DNA from: Epiperipatus broadwayi | Taxonomy: Eukaryota > Onychophora > Udeonychophora > Euonychophora > Peripatidae | Direction: 5' to 3' | Length of the DNA stretch: 64,000 bases | Assembly: GCA_028023455.1 (NCBI GenBank) | Contig: JAQFVV010000143.1 | Span: 412,001 to 476,000, forward strand | Shown: piece by piece, positions 13,510 through 23,185 of the stretch | How positions within the stretch are numbered: position 1 is the stretch's first letter | How the letters are laid out: each line of letters begins with the position of its first letter | The notes under the pieces: model-generated | What the model was told of the DNA's origin: nothing | Seen by the model: only the letters and a program-made list of their open reading frames with translations | The model's database searches: none | Program-made: the position numbers and the translations under genes

Positions 13510-14820
13510 TGTAGAAAATAATCATTAAATTTAGTTGGTTTCTTCCGGATTCTTTGACTTCGTGGAATACAGCTTCCGGGAATAGGATCAATCATTTTAC
13601 TAGAGTCATCTAGATCAGGTTCTGCATTGTCATCTTTTGGCATCATTTGATTTGCAGGTAATAATTTCTCTTGTGTTAAGAGAGGCAGATTATCTAGCTC
13701 TGCTCTAGGCAATAAGTCCCATTGGGTTTCCTTTTTAACAGATTCTTTTTTGTCCATGTTGGTCATAGCAAATCTTTTTCTCAAATGATTAATATGACGT
13801 ATTACAAGTAATCCATTATCAAGTTTTATTAATCATATAACTTCAGATATACTATTGGTAATAATCCCTTATATTCAAATCCTTTTTAAATAATCACGAA
13901 CCCATACATTTTCACCAATCATGAATCTTTGGGAAGTAGAACAATGGGATTCTATTGTTTTCTTTGTTTTTGGTAGTAATTTAGACAGATGTGTCCGACA
14001 TGTTCTATTAAACAACAACTCTGCTGGTGATCTTCCATTAATCGCAATCGGCAGGAAATGTTGATAAAACATGATATCAACTAGTGCTTCATCCATGTTA
14101 AGTGCTTTACTTTTCTTCAAACTTTATTTCAAATTTTGAACTGCCTTTTCTGCTAGTCCATTTGAAGCTGGGTGATAAGCTGGCATTAGAATGTGACAAA
14201 TACCTTTTTCTGCCAAATACGATTCAAAATCAGTAGACATAAATGCAGTGCCATTATCAGACACTAATGTCTGTGGATAACCATGGGTTGCAAAAATCTC
14301 TTGTAAAGCTTTAATCATACATCTAGTACTCGTAGTCCTTACAACTCTATACTCGACCCATTTACTGTAAGAGTCTATTGCTACTAAAATTAAATATCCA
14401 TTTACAGGTCCAGCAAAATCTATGTATTCTTTCCTAGGGTGTTTTAGCCTCCACCCAGGGTTTAAGCATTTTACTCGGCAAATTTGCTCCAACCTGACAA
14501 TTGTGACTTAATTTTACAGTTCTTTCAATATCTTGATCAATACGCGGCCACCAAACATAGGAACGTGCAAGAGCTTTCATGCAGACTATGCCTGGGTGAC
14601 CAGCATGCAACATTTTTAACACTTGTTGGCGTCCCTCTAGTGGTATAAATACACGATCATTCATAACTATGCAATCATTACAAATAGATAGTGAATGACG
14701 TGCATTCCAGATTGTTATAGTTACATTGTTTGGCCAACTATTTGGCCATCCATTTCGTATCCAGATTTTTAATTGTCGGCAACCAGGATTTTTACAGTCC
14801 ATTTAGAAATTTTTACACTA
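13506..14820 (-). pseudogene. Gypsy pol, integrase part (frameshifted)
   Basis: Integrase and tail in at least four frame segments. The zinc-binding N-terminal part (HAGHPGIVCMKALARSYVWW) keeps the histidines and the last cysteine, but the first cysteine of the usual CxxC pair is absent (TVKLSHNC). The catalytic core follows: the first Asp in IDFAGPV, the second in LVSDNGTAF, and Glu in GLAEKAVQ, so the D,D,E triad is present although split by frame breaks. The last segment (13506-13784) is acidic then basic, ending RIRKKPTKFNDYF, a common pol terminus in this lineage. Integrase would insert element cDNA. Not functional as it stands. Confidence 0.88.
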
Positions 14821-16600
14821 TCTAGATTACCAGTTAATTTAATAATTTCCAATAAATTAACTTCAACAAATTTTCGTGATATACTATCTCTAGCTGGCAA
14901 ATGTGACAAAGCATCAGCATGTGCTATCTCCTTTCCGGGTTTGTAGCATAGTTCATAATCATAGGCAGCTAAAATGTTAATCCATCTGAGAAGCCTTTGA
15001 CTAACTTGCTCTGTTATTTTTTTATTTTTTCCAAAAATTCCAAGCAAAGGACGATGATCCATAAATAATTTAAAACTGCAACCGTAAATATATTGATGGA
15101 ACTTTTTGATCCAAATATAATAGCCAAAGCCTCTTTGTCAAGCTGACTGTAGTTTTTTTCAGCTGAAGATAATGTTCTGGAAGCATACACTATGGGTCTT
15201 TCTTGTCCAGCTGAGATGTGAGATTACTGCCCCTACTCCATGATCTGAAGCATCTGTTGTAATCACTACTTCCTGATCACTACAATAATGCGCTAATAGG
15301 GTTTCGGATGTCAGTAGATCTTTTGCTTTTTCAAAAGCAACTCTATGTTCATTCAACCATTTCCAGCGTTGTCCTTTTCTCAGTAAATCATACAGGGGAG
15401 TCAAAAAATGAGTTTTACCACATAGATAATTTTCAAAAAAATTCAATAATCCGAGGAAAGCTTGTAAATCCTTAACATTTTTTGATGTCGTGGCTTTTTT
15501 TACATCTCTTACTTTTTCTGGATTAGGATATTTTCCCTGTCTATTTATTATGTGACCCAGAAATTTAATTTCCGGAGTGGACCAGATACATTTTCCTGCA
15601 TTTATGGTAGCACCAATTTGGTTTAGTTTTGCACAAACTGTCATTACACAGTTTTCCAATTCTTCTTCAGATTGGGCAGAGATCAGTATATCATCTAGAT
15701 ATGGGATTACACCATCCATATTTTGAAACAGTCTATCCATTTTACCTTGGAAAATATTAGGTACTATAGTAATCCCAAAAGGTAGCCTATTACACTTAAA
15801 CAGTCCTACATGAGTAAGGAGTGTTAACAGATTTGCTGTTTTCTCAGTAACCGGAATTTGATGGAAAGCCGATTTCAGATCTATTTTTGTGAAGAATGAG
15901 GCTTTTTGTAATGATGCTAATATCTCAGGCAAACTTGGTACTGGATAAGCACTTTTATTAGTGTACTTGTTAACAGTAATCGGTAATCTCCGTAAAAACG
16001 AATAGTTCCATCTGGTTTTACAATTACTACTACAGGAGTAGCCCATAATGAGTCCTCCACCGGTGACAAGACACCTTTTGCTACCAAATCTGCAATAGTT
16101 TCTTCTACCTTTGGACTCTGAGCAAATGGAATTTTTCGAGGTCTGCAAACTATAGGCTGTGCATCATTAGTCAAATCTACATCCACTGATCTTGTTTTTA
16201 ATACAGCAATGTCTTTGTTGAATAGCTGTGGGAACTTATTTCGAACCTCAGTCTCTAATTTAAATTTTTTAATGATCTTTATACAAATGCCTAAAGGATG
16301 AAACCAATTTCTACCCAGTAAAGGGATAAGGTCTCTTTTAACAATGTATAATGGCAAAATTTTCTGTTTCTGATTTAATTTTACCAGAACACAAACCTTT
16401 CCGCGTAGTTGTATCTTATTACCATTTACATCTGTAGCTATAACATTTGTTTTACACAATAGTAACTTCTGCTGAGCTCTAGCATTTATTTGGTTCCAAT
16501 CTTTCAAAGATAATACAGACAATCCGGCACGACTGTCCACTTCCATGGTGACTTTGCTTTCACAAATGGATACTGCTAGTGTAATTTGATTATCTGCAGT
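14821..16600 (-). pseudogene. Gypsy pol, protease to RNase H part (frameshifted)
   Basis: In element order: aspartic protease region with MEVDSRAGLSVLS, where the position normally Gly in the catalytic D-S/T-G triad is Arg; then reverse transcriptase, with KTIDLKSAFHQIPV-like fingers/palm (seen as KIDLKSAFHQIPV), LPFGI, and the catalytic box IPYLDDILISAQ at about 15676-15714; then RNase H with VITTDASDHGVGAV and the connection HADALSHLPARD at about 14890-14930. The frame changes near 15950-16000 and again near 15159-15060. Length and order match Ty3/Gypsy pol. The protein would copy the RNA genome to DNA; this copy cannot make it in one piece. Confidence 0.9.
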
Positions 16601-17409
16601 GTTCTTCAAAGAGTTAATTGTGGATTTCTTAACAGCTGCCTTCTGTCCAGATTTAAAATCTGGGCGTTGATTTTCTTTACTACCCTTTTTGCATACATGG
16701 GCCAGATGTCCTTTTCCACCACAGATGCGACAATTTTTCTTTTTATATCTGCAGACCTTCTTAGTATGTCCAGCATTTTTACAACAGTAGCAAATCAGTT
16801 CATTTGGTGTAGTCCTGATAGCAACTTTTTTTATATTAGTTTTAAAAACGCTGGTGGTAGGATTTATTTCTTTACCGATTGTCTGGAATTCTGATGCATT
16901 AGCTATTGTCAGCTCATATGCTACACATTTCTCCACAGCTGTCCTAAATGTGATATCACCTTCACTTAATAGCATTTTCCTCAAATGGTGATCTGCCATA
17001 CCATATAGAAATTGATCTAACAGTGTGTCTTCCCCAAATCAATAAATTCACAATTCCTAGCACATCCTCGCAAGGCCAGATTGTATTCCTGACATGTCTC
17101 CCGAGGTAACTGCTTTCTCAGTCGGAATCTTAAGCGAGCTATCGTCTTCGTGACTGCTGGCTGGAAATATGTAGTTAGTTTTCCTACTAATTCACTATAT
17201 GGCACATCTTCGGGAATCTTTGTATCACATAGTTGCTTGGCAATTTGCACAACATCAGTTCCAGCATAAAATAATAAAGTTGAGACTTTCAACTTCTCAT
17301 CTTCAACCTTACTAAGACACATAAAGCGGTCCAACTGCTCTACATATAAATTCCATCCTGAAGGATTACTCACATCAAATTCTCGTAAATTTTGTGTGGG
17401 AATGGCCAT
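16600..17409 (-). pseudogene. Gypsy gag with two zinc knuckles (frameshifted)
   Basis: Starts with MAIPTQNLREFDVSNPSGWN at 17409, followed by a capsid-like region (LYVEQLDRFM, YFQPAVTKTIARLRFRLRKQ). A frame break near 17020-17035 moves the reading into the frame of 15917-16999. That frame continues MADHHLRKMLLSEGDITFR and then two CCHC knuckles, CYCCKNAGHTKKVC and CRICGGKGHLAHVC, both matching CX2CX4HX4C. The lysine-rich tail joins directly to the protease region, so gag and pol share a frame here. Gag would form the particle and bind element RNA. Confidence 0.88.
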
Positions 17410-17498
17410 GTTTTTCGATTATGTCTACCAGTATTAAATTTCCACTAATCCAATTTAGATTACAATTCTGGAATCTGTATTTTATCCTAAATATGAGG

Positions 17499-17516
17499 AT
17501 CCTGTCGACTGCGCCA
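17499..17516 (-). promoter_or_regulatory. Primer-binding site of the Gypsy element
   Basis: Two bases inside the 5' LTR the minus strand reads TGGCGCAGTCGACAGGAT. It begins with the TGG that pairs with a tRNA 3' CCA end and resembles the serine-tRNA-type site described for some insect Gypsy elements. The tRNA identity is inference. Confidence 0.75.
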
Positions 17517-17518
17517 TC

Positions 17519-18054
17519 TGCTGTGTCCACAGGGAGTTTTAACTCAGCTGTGGTAGCATAAAGAAATAAATATACAACTAGGTAAAAGTAATAAAATATT
17601 AGTTTAATTATTAATACAATAGACATAAACTGGCCTGCATACACGTATAACTAAGGTTGATAACACATCCTTTAATTAGAATTTGCAATGAATATAAATA
17701 TATAATTCAGCGTTTAGCAAAAAGCACATTATACGTAGTTATTAGTTTACTGAACTTAGAACTGTCTTATTCTTTCTCATATAGTCTACTTACGTAGAAA
17801 TAGTAATAAGAACTTCAGGAGTGATTCCCAATTTAGTATTTCTCTTTAATAGATTCTATAACTGTAACCATAATTTCAGTTTGTTAAATAAAAGACCGCT
17901 GTCTTATTAACCTTTTTAGAACAGAAGCGTAACTATAGAAACCAAACATTATTACCGCGCAGAATCCACTAGAAGCTCTTCAATCGACTTCTCATTTAAT
18001 TAATACAGTTAATTTACTTTAACTTTATTAAAGTACGTATATATATATATTACA
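17519..18054 (-). repeat. 5' LTR of the Gypsy element
   Basis: Long terminal repeat, 536 bp, upstream copy in element orientation; it would hold the promoter. Differs from the other LTR by about ten substitutions and one extra TA in the ATATAT run near the end. Confidence 0.93.
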
Positions 18055-18179
18055 GTAATTTAAAGTGATTGCTTAACACCTTCACGCTCTCATTTCCATA
18101 TGCTTAAGATTTGTCCATACATAAATGTTTGGGTCGAAAAAATGGATGGATTCATTCCATTCTTTCTAAAATACTATAT

Positions 18180-18268
18180 CTTGTGTCTGGAAAAAAGTGA
18201 GAGTATTCATTTATAATTTATCTTTAAAGTGCATGTGCATTGGCTTAATCGCTAATATCACTATTACA
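18180..18268. repeat. Foldback element, right arm
   Basis: Reverse complement of 12862-12950 with about two mismatches. Begins CTTGTGTCTGGAAAAAAGTG. It is followed directly by AATAATGAACTGT, a 13-mer also present just left of the other arm (12809-12821). Confidence 0.88.
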
Positions 18269-18318
18269 ATAATGAACTGTAAATATTAATTCTTATTAAG
18301 CATGATGTCAGCATGTAA

Positions 18319-18571
18319 TACTTATATAAGGCTAAAACCTTAGTACATGCGCCTTGAGCACTTAATTTTAACAAGAGACCTCTACAAATCATAACGCAAG
18401 ATTCGACTTTATAAAGACAAGAGGGACCCCATATAGAAAATAGGTTCACAGATAAGAGGGGTCCCTCTTGTCTTTATAAAGTCGAATCTTATGTTATGAT
18501 TTGTAGAGGTCTCTCTTGTTAAAATTAAGCACTCAAGGTGCATATACTAAGGTTTTAGCTTGATATAAGTA
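18319..18571. repeat. Large palindrome (foldback/hairpin MITE)
   Basis: Left arm about 18319-18428, from TACTTATATA and GCTAAAACCTTAG to AAGACAAGAGGGACCCC. The right arm is its reverse complement at about 18459-18571, from GGGGTCCCTCTTGTC to GGTTTTAG and GATATAAGTA. Arms are about 110 bp with roughly 90% match and a loop of about 30 bp. A transcript from either strand would fold into one long hairpin. AATAATGAACTGT occurs exactly at its right edge (18571-18583). No coding content. Confidence 0.92.
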
Positions 18572-18583
18572 ATAATGAACTGT

Positions 18584-19764
18584 GTAAAAGAACTACGGAA
18601 AACAAAATAAGTTTGTACTATTAAAGATCATATATTAAATAAACTCAAATTGATGTAGAAGAATGTTAAATGATAATGAATAAATGTTTTTTATCAAAGA
18701 GAATTTACTATATATATAAATAGCTAAATTTAAGTACAAATAGTTTAGATGATGATGACAATGTAAAATTTTCATGCAAATTAAAACAAAACTTAATAAT
18801 TCTTGATTGCTACTTTTTAGGAATATTTTATTTTTGATGTCAAACTAAATACAAATATGATTTTATTAAAATTAAAAAAAGTCTTTATACATACACACAC
18901 ACATATATTACACACAGGTGTTGGTCAAATTAATGTAAATATTGTCATATTAACATTATATTTTGACCATTACATACTGTTGTAACATTTTTTCTCTTAA
19001 TAGACCAAGTTAAAAGTAATGGTAGATAAATATTTGTAGTCAGTTTCATAAATTGTCAGCCCTGTCTATATTTAAGAGGTCAAATTTATGCATAAGCTAA
19101 AACATTAGATTCCCAAAACTGCTAAACTGTTTAATGCTTCAAGATTAATAGATATTATATAAAGAATAGTGGCCAAAAAACAAAACCCAAGATTGCAAGA
19201 AAACAAATCACTATAGAAGTCATCAAAATATCAGATCATTTCTAATGTCACAAACATAAGAACTAGATAATAGATGATCACAAGCATAAAATATAATATC
19301 ACCAAAAAATCCTATAAAACTATCTTCTTTTAACTGTTTATCATAATAGAAACGTCATGATATTAACTGAGATTTTCTTAATCCAATCATAGATAATCAT
19401 ATCTGGAAAATATTTAAATATTATACGAGACCAAATTCATTCTGTGATACAATCATTATTTTCAAACAATAGTGACATCTTAGATGATAAATCACTTCAA
19501 ATAAGATTTACGCATTCAAAATTTGTTTAAAAAAATGAAAAAGATATTAATATCTTCCAAAATTGATTTAAATAGTAATGGTTTTCAATAATGGGTATAA
19601 GTAAATTACTATTCACATGATAAGTAATTTTACTCCCTCATAATATACAAATAATTCTTAATACAAATAGTTCTATACTATATTAATAAAAGCATCAGTG
19701 TTTCTGTTATTTTATCCAAAACCATCCGCATACGCACACACATCTAAAATAAGATAATAAATAC
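18584..19764. other. Kinesin intron, upper part, no gene seen
   Basis: AT-rich intron sequence between the palindrome and the second kinesin exon. Nothing recognisable apart from a short (AC)n/TA microsatellite near 18890-18910. Confidence 0.6.
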
Positions 19765-19870
19765 CATTTTTTCCTAAAAGAAGATCTTCAACAAGAGGAA
19801 GAGCCACATGATCAAATATTTGCTTTTGGGAAGTGTTGTCATCAAAAACATATTGGAATGTGTATTGTAA
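19765..19870 (-). CDS. KIF23: Kinesin-6 (KIF23/MKLP1-like) motor exon, middle
   Basis: A 106-bp minus-strand exon with acceptor TTCTTGTTGCAG and donor GTATTT. It encodes LQYTFQYVFDDNTSQKQIFD then HVALPLVEDLLLGKNG, the conserved kinesin motor stretch (FxFDxVF...TxQxxVF...PLVxxxLxGxNG) directly before the P-loop. It starts in phase 0 after the exon at 37039-37164 and ends one base into the Gly codon that the exon at 7095-7231 completes. Phase and protein continuity on both sides show that these are three neighbouring exons of one gene. The role is ATP-driven microtubule motor of the central spindle. There is no stop and no frame break. Confidence 0.93.
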
Positions 19871-21219
19871 CTGCAACAAGAATTAAAAAAACAAATCAAG
19901 ATCTGATTATGAAAATATATATATATGAATTAATACTACTTTCTTTATACAGTTACTCTTAAAAGTAATCTATTTAAAAATATATAAAAAAAATCTGTTT
20001 AAAAAAAATGAAATCTTCACAATATTTAAAATATTAAAATTTATATAAAATTTGGTCTAATTATTGTTTATTAATTAATCTAGACACACTTCTTTTTGAA
20101 AAATTTTAATTAAATAAATAGCAAAAATAATTTAAATGAAAAGTACTTTAGCATATTATGGCTAATTCTTTTCTTAATTTTTATATTATTATTACCATAA
20201 AATATGGCAATAATATAAATTTTGAAATCCACAACAAGATAATATAATTTGTGTATTACCAATTACACTTAATTACAATAAACAGCTGGTAAATATTTGG
20301 TTTAAAAATAAGTTTACTTAAAATAATAACAATTCCATAATGATAATTAAATTGAATAAATATATTTTCTTAGATTACGAGAACATTTTAGTAATAATTT
20401 AATAGTTAGCATACCTACCCTACCATTCTCATGACATAGATTTGATCCCATGAAGGTAAAACTTGAAATTTTTTCAATTTCCAACTACTGAGTTTATGAT
20501 TTATTTCATGTAGTTAATTATCCAATATTAGTTGGTAAAAATATTTAGCTATTTTTTGCTAGAAAAAAAAACAGAGATGAAAAACTGCTCAAACTTCTAC
20601 AACTTAGCAAAATGGCAACCATAGTAAATATGTCTTTTTTTTACTCAACTTTTATGAGAGGCTTTTGCCTTGCAGTGAAGCTATTTTATTATTATTAATT
20701 TACAAATAACTGAGGTTACTCGATGACGTGTGACATAAGAAATAACAAATTAATACAATTTAAAAAGTTAAAATTATATAAAAATAAAGGATTGATCAGA
20801 AGGAAATTGTATAAGAAAACTTTAATCCCATTAAATTTTAATTATAATTACGTTGTTTTTTTTTATACAACTGAATAAGAGTGATTTCAAAACAGTAAGT
20901 ACTAAGAAGTAAAAAAATAAAATTATCCATTATTTGAAAAATAAATTGTACAAAAATATTTTACAATGATCTAGCCAGATTTGACAAAAAGCTCAAGACC
21001 ACAAAACGCGTTTTTCTTTTAATCATATTGTGGAATACACAAATAGTTTGTTGCTTGATAATTTAAGTGTCTGCTCTAATATTTTTTTGTTAAACATAGT
21101 TGTGATCATATTATTTATTTTTTTGTGCATAAGTTTTATCCCTATTCGTTTACTTTTTTACATAGTTTTTGGTACTAATCAGTTTTTATTATCCATTCAC
21201 CATGTTCGATTATTACCAA
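19871..21219. other. Start of the 17-kb kinesin intron, no gene seen
   Basis: AT-rich intron sequence. Short plus-strand frames such as 21030-21230 are hydrophobic by base composition (T-rich) and match no family I recognise. Confidence 0.55.
20395..20465 (+). repeat. Possible tRNA-derived SINE fragment
   Basis: A locally less AT-rich 70-bp stretch reading GTTAGCATACCTACCCTACC and then AGATTTGATCCCATGA. The second part resembles a decayed box B (consensus GGTTCGANTCC), and the spacing suits a tRNA-like head. There is no second copy in the window and no clear tail, so this is tentative. Confidence 0.3.
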
Positions 21220-21425
21220 TTCACCACTAGAAAATACAAGTTTTTCAATCATTGTTACATTATGTCCCTCCAACAAACTTATTTATCCATCTGTCATATG
21301 TGATTTCTTTTAATCTCTTGTGCTCACTATTTAAACTTAAGTTGCCAATATTCAGTCCAACTCCATTTCAGCTTCTTTAATTCTTTCAACAATATTTGTG
21401 ATACATATACCTAATTCTCTTTTTA
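21220..21425 (-). pseudogene. RTE-like LINE, short 3' fragment
   Basis: On the minus strand AATATTGTTGAAAGAATTAA followed by GAAGCTGAAATGGAGTT parallels the RTE copy at 37630-39838 (GACATCATTGAAAAAATTAA, then GGCTGAAGTGGAGTT). ACAGATGGATAAAT lies at the expected distance. Strongly decayed; recognised only by order of short matches. Confidence 0.5.
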
Positions 21426-22017
21426 CATGATAGATTGGTTCCTGAAAATTATATGTAAAAGAAATTCATGTAAAAAAATACATTGTATACAGTATATGGA
21501 AAATAAAAAATTGGTTCCAGACCTAAGAAATCAATAAAAATAATTAAATAAACCATATGAATTATTTCGTTAAAATGTTTTAATTTTTGTGTGCTATCAA
21601 ATTTTATTTCATCCATATTGAACGTAAATAAAAAATGAGTTATAGGAACATAAATTTTATTTGAAAAATAAAAAATTTGAAAGTGATAACACAATAGAAC
21701 ACTCATTGGTTTCTCTACCCAAGATATCTAAAACTTTCACTTTCAAAGTGCATCGTGACTTCAATGTTAATAAGTAAAAAAAAAAAAATTTAAATAAAGA
21801 TTATTAATGTAATGAAATGGAATTTATTACTTTTATTTCATTTCACTTATTTTTTTTTTTAATTTAACAACTAATACATTCAAATAGAGAAATTAGTAGG
21901 CCTCCAGAACTGTATATTTATCAAAAATACAGACGACATTCTGCTTGCCCATAAAACAGAAAATTACTCAAGATTTTATTCACTGTCATTTTCTGACAAT
22001 AAACACATATGTTAGCG

Positions 22018-22835
22018 CAGTGGTGCCCAACCTTTAACTTGACGCGAGCCAGTTGAGAATTTAAAAAAATTTGGGGAGCCACAATTATATATTACATTTT
22101 TCATATTATATTTATAAACATGGTACTTGGGTACTAAACCTGCAATGTAGGGAGATATGTGGGGGGACGGGGACGGCCTATTCACATTGGTATCAATCCG
22201 CCGTTTCTAATGTAGCCAAAATAACGTGTACACGGATCTTTCTCGATGAAAACATCAATATATACAGCAAAATATATGTGTACACGAATCTATCTCGATA
22301 AAAACAACTATTTACAGCACTAAACATCAATATATATATACAGCAAAATATATACGTGTACACGGATAAAAACAACTGTTTACAGCACTAAACATCGATA
22401 TATACAGCAAAATATATACGTGTACATGGATCTATCTCGATAAAAACTATTTCCAGCACTAAACACAATATATATACAGCACCAAACCAAACGTCTACAA
22501 GGATCTTTCTCGATAAAAACAACAATATATACAAGAGCACTAAACACAATATATATATAGCACCAAACCAAACGTGTACAGCAAAAAAAAAAAAATGGTG
22601 TAATATGTTAAAAAGAAAAAAAAATGTAAATACATTTTATTTATTAAAAATTTGGTAACATACATATAAATTACAATTACAGGAAAAATATATTTTATTT
22701 AATGTGAAACCTGACACTGCATATCGTTATTGTTTGTATTGTAAAAATGTTTACTTTTTTGAAGAGTACAATTCGAGCCACATTAAACAGTTACGCAAGC
22801 CACATGTGACTCGCGAGCTACGGGTTGGGCATCAT
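22018..22835. mobile_element. Non-autonomous hAT-like element with internal repeats
   Basis: Left end CAGTGGTGCCCAACC. The right end reads GGGTTGGGCATCATTA, an imperfect inverted repeat, with the subterminal CACATGTGACTCGCGAGCTA typical of this hAT group. About 820 bp, no transposase. An 8-bp target duplication is not visible, so one edge may have decayed. The interior (22220-22570) is made of degenerate repeats of ACGTGTACACGGATCT, TCTCGATAAAAAC and TATATACAGCA. The minus-strand frames across it (22193-22571) are repeat translations, not genes. Confidence 0.7.
22220..22580. repeat. Degenerate tandem repeats inside the hAT-like element
   Basis: Five or so irregular units combining GTGTACACGGATCT, CTCGATAAAAAC, CAGCACTAAACA and ATATATACAGCA, spaced about 55-75 bp. 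Their start (CACATTGGTATCAATCC) resembles CACATTTGTATCAATCC in the MITE at 62688-62956, so the filler may share an origin. Confidence 0.7.
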
Positions 22836-23185
22836 TATTATCACTAAAAGTTGCGAAGTATAACTTACCATCTATTGATTTTTGGAAAACCTGATATAAA
22901 TTTAAACAAATTAATCAGTTAAATTTAAACAAAATTAAATTTTTTTTACATCAATACCAACAAAAATTTTTTTAAAAAACCAGATATCAAAACGCAAAGA
23001 AAGCATCATTACCAAAAAGATACTTCCTTTTCAAAACAAAACATCAAAAATATTACAATGCAGACAAATTTCTGTTTGCAGGAATATTGCCAAAAAAGAG
23101 ATTTTTGTTTTTAAAATAATGAGAAATAAAGAGATGAAACTTTTTTTTAAAAAATTAGATTATAATAATAGACATAATTTTTTTT

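Larger units (their letters stand above)
12961..18054 (-). mobile_element. Ty3/Gypsy LTR retrotransposon, full-length but degenerate
   Basis: Complete 5.1-kb element on the minus strand: two LTRs (12961-13494 and 17519-18054) with TG...CA ends, primer-binding site, gag, protease, reverse transcriptase, RNase H, integrase and polypurine tract in Gypsy order. Possible 5-bp target duplication ATAAT/GTAAT with one mismatch. Segments such as RWINILAAYDYELCYKPGKE and the integrase resemble the Mag/K02A2.6-type lineage. The element sits in the loop of a foldback element. LTRs differ at about ten positions plus a 2-bp TA indel (about 98% identity), which implies a fairly recent insertion, yet gag and pol are split by several frameshifts. 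Confidence 0.93.

Noticed and set aside
16586-16894. 102-codon plus-strand frame
   Set aside because: Antisense to the gag zinc-knuckle/protease region of the Gypsy element.
22193-22571. Two Tyr/Ile/Cys-rich minus-strand frames
   Set aside because: Translations of degenerate repeats inside the hAT-like element.
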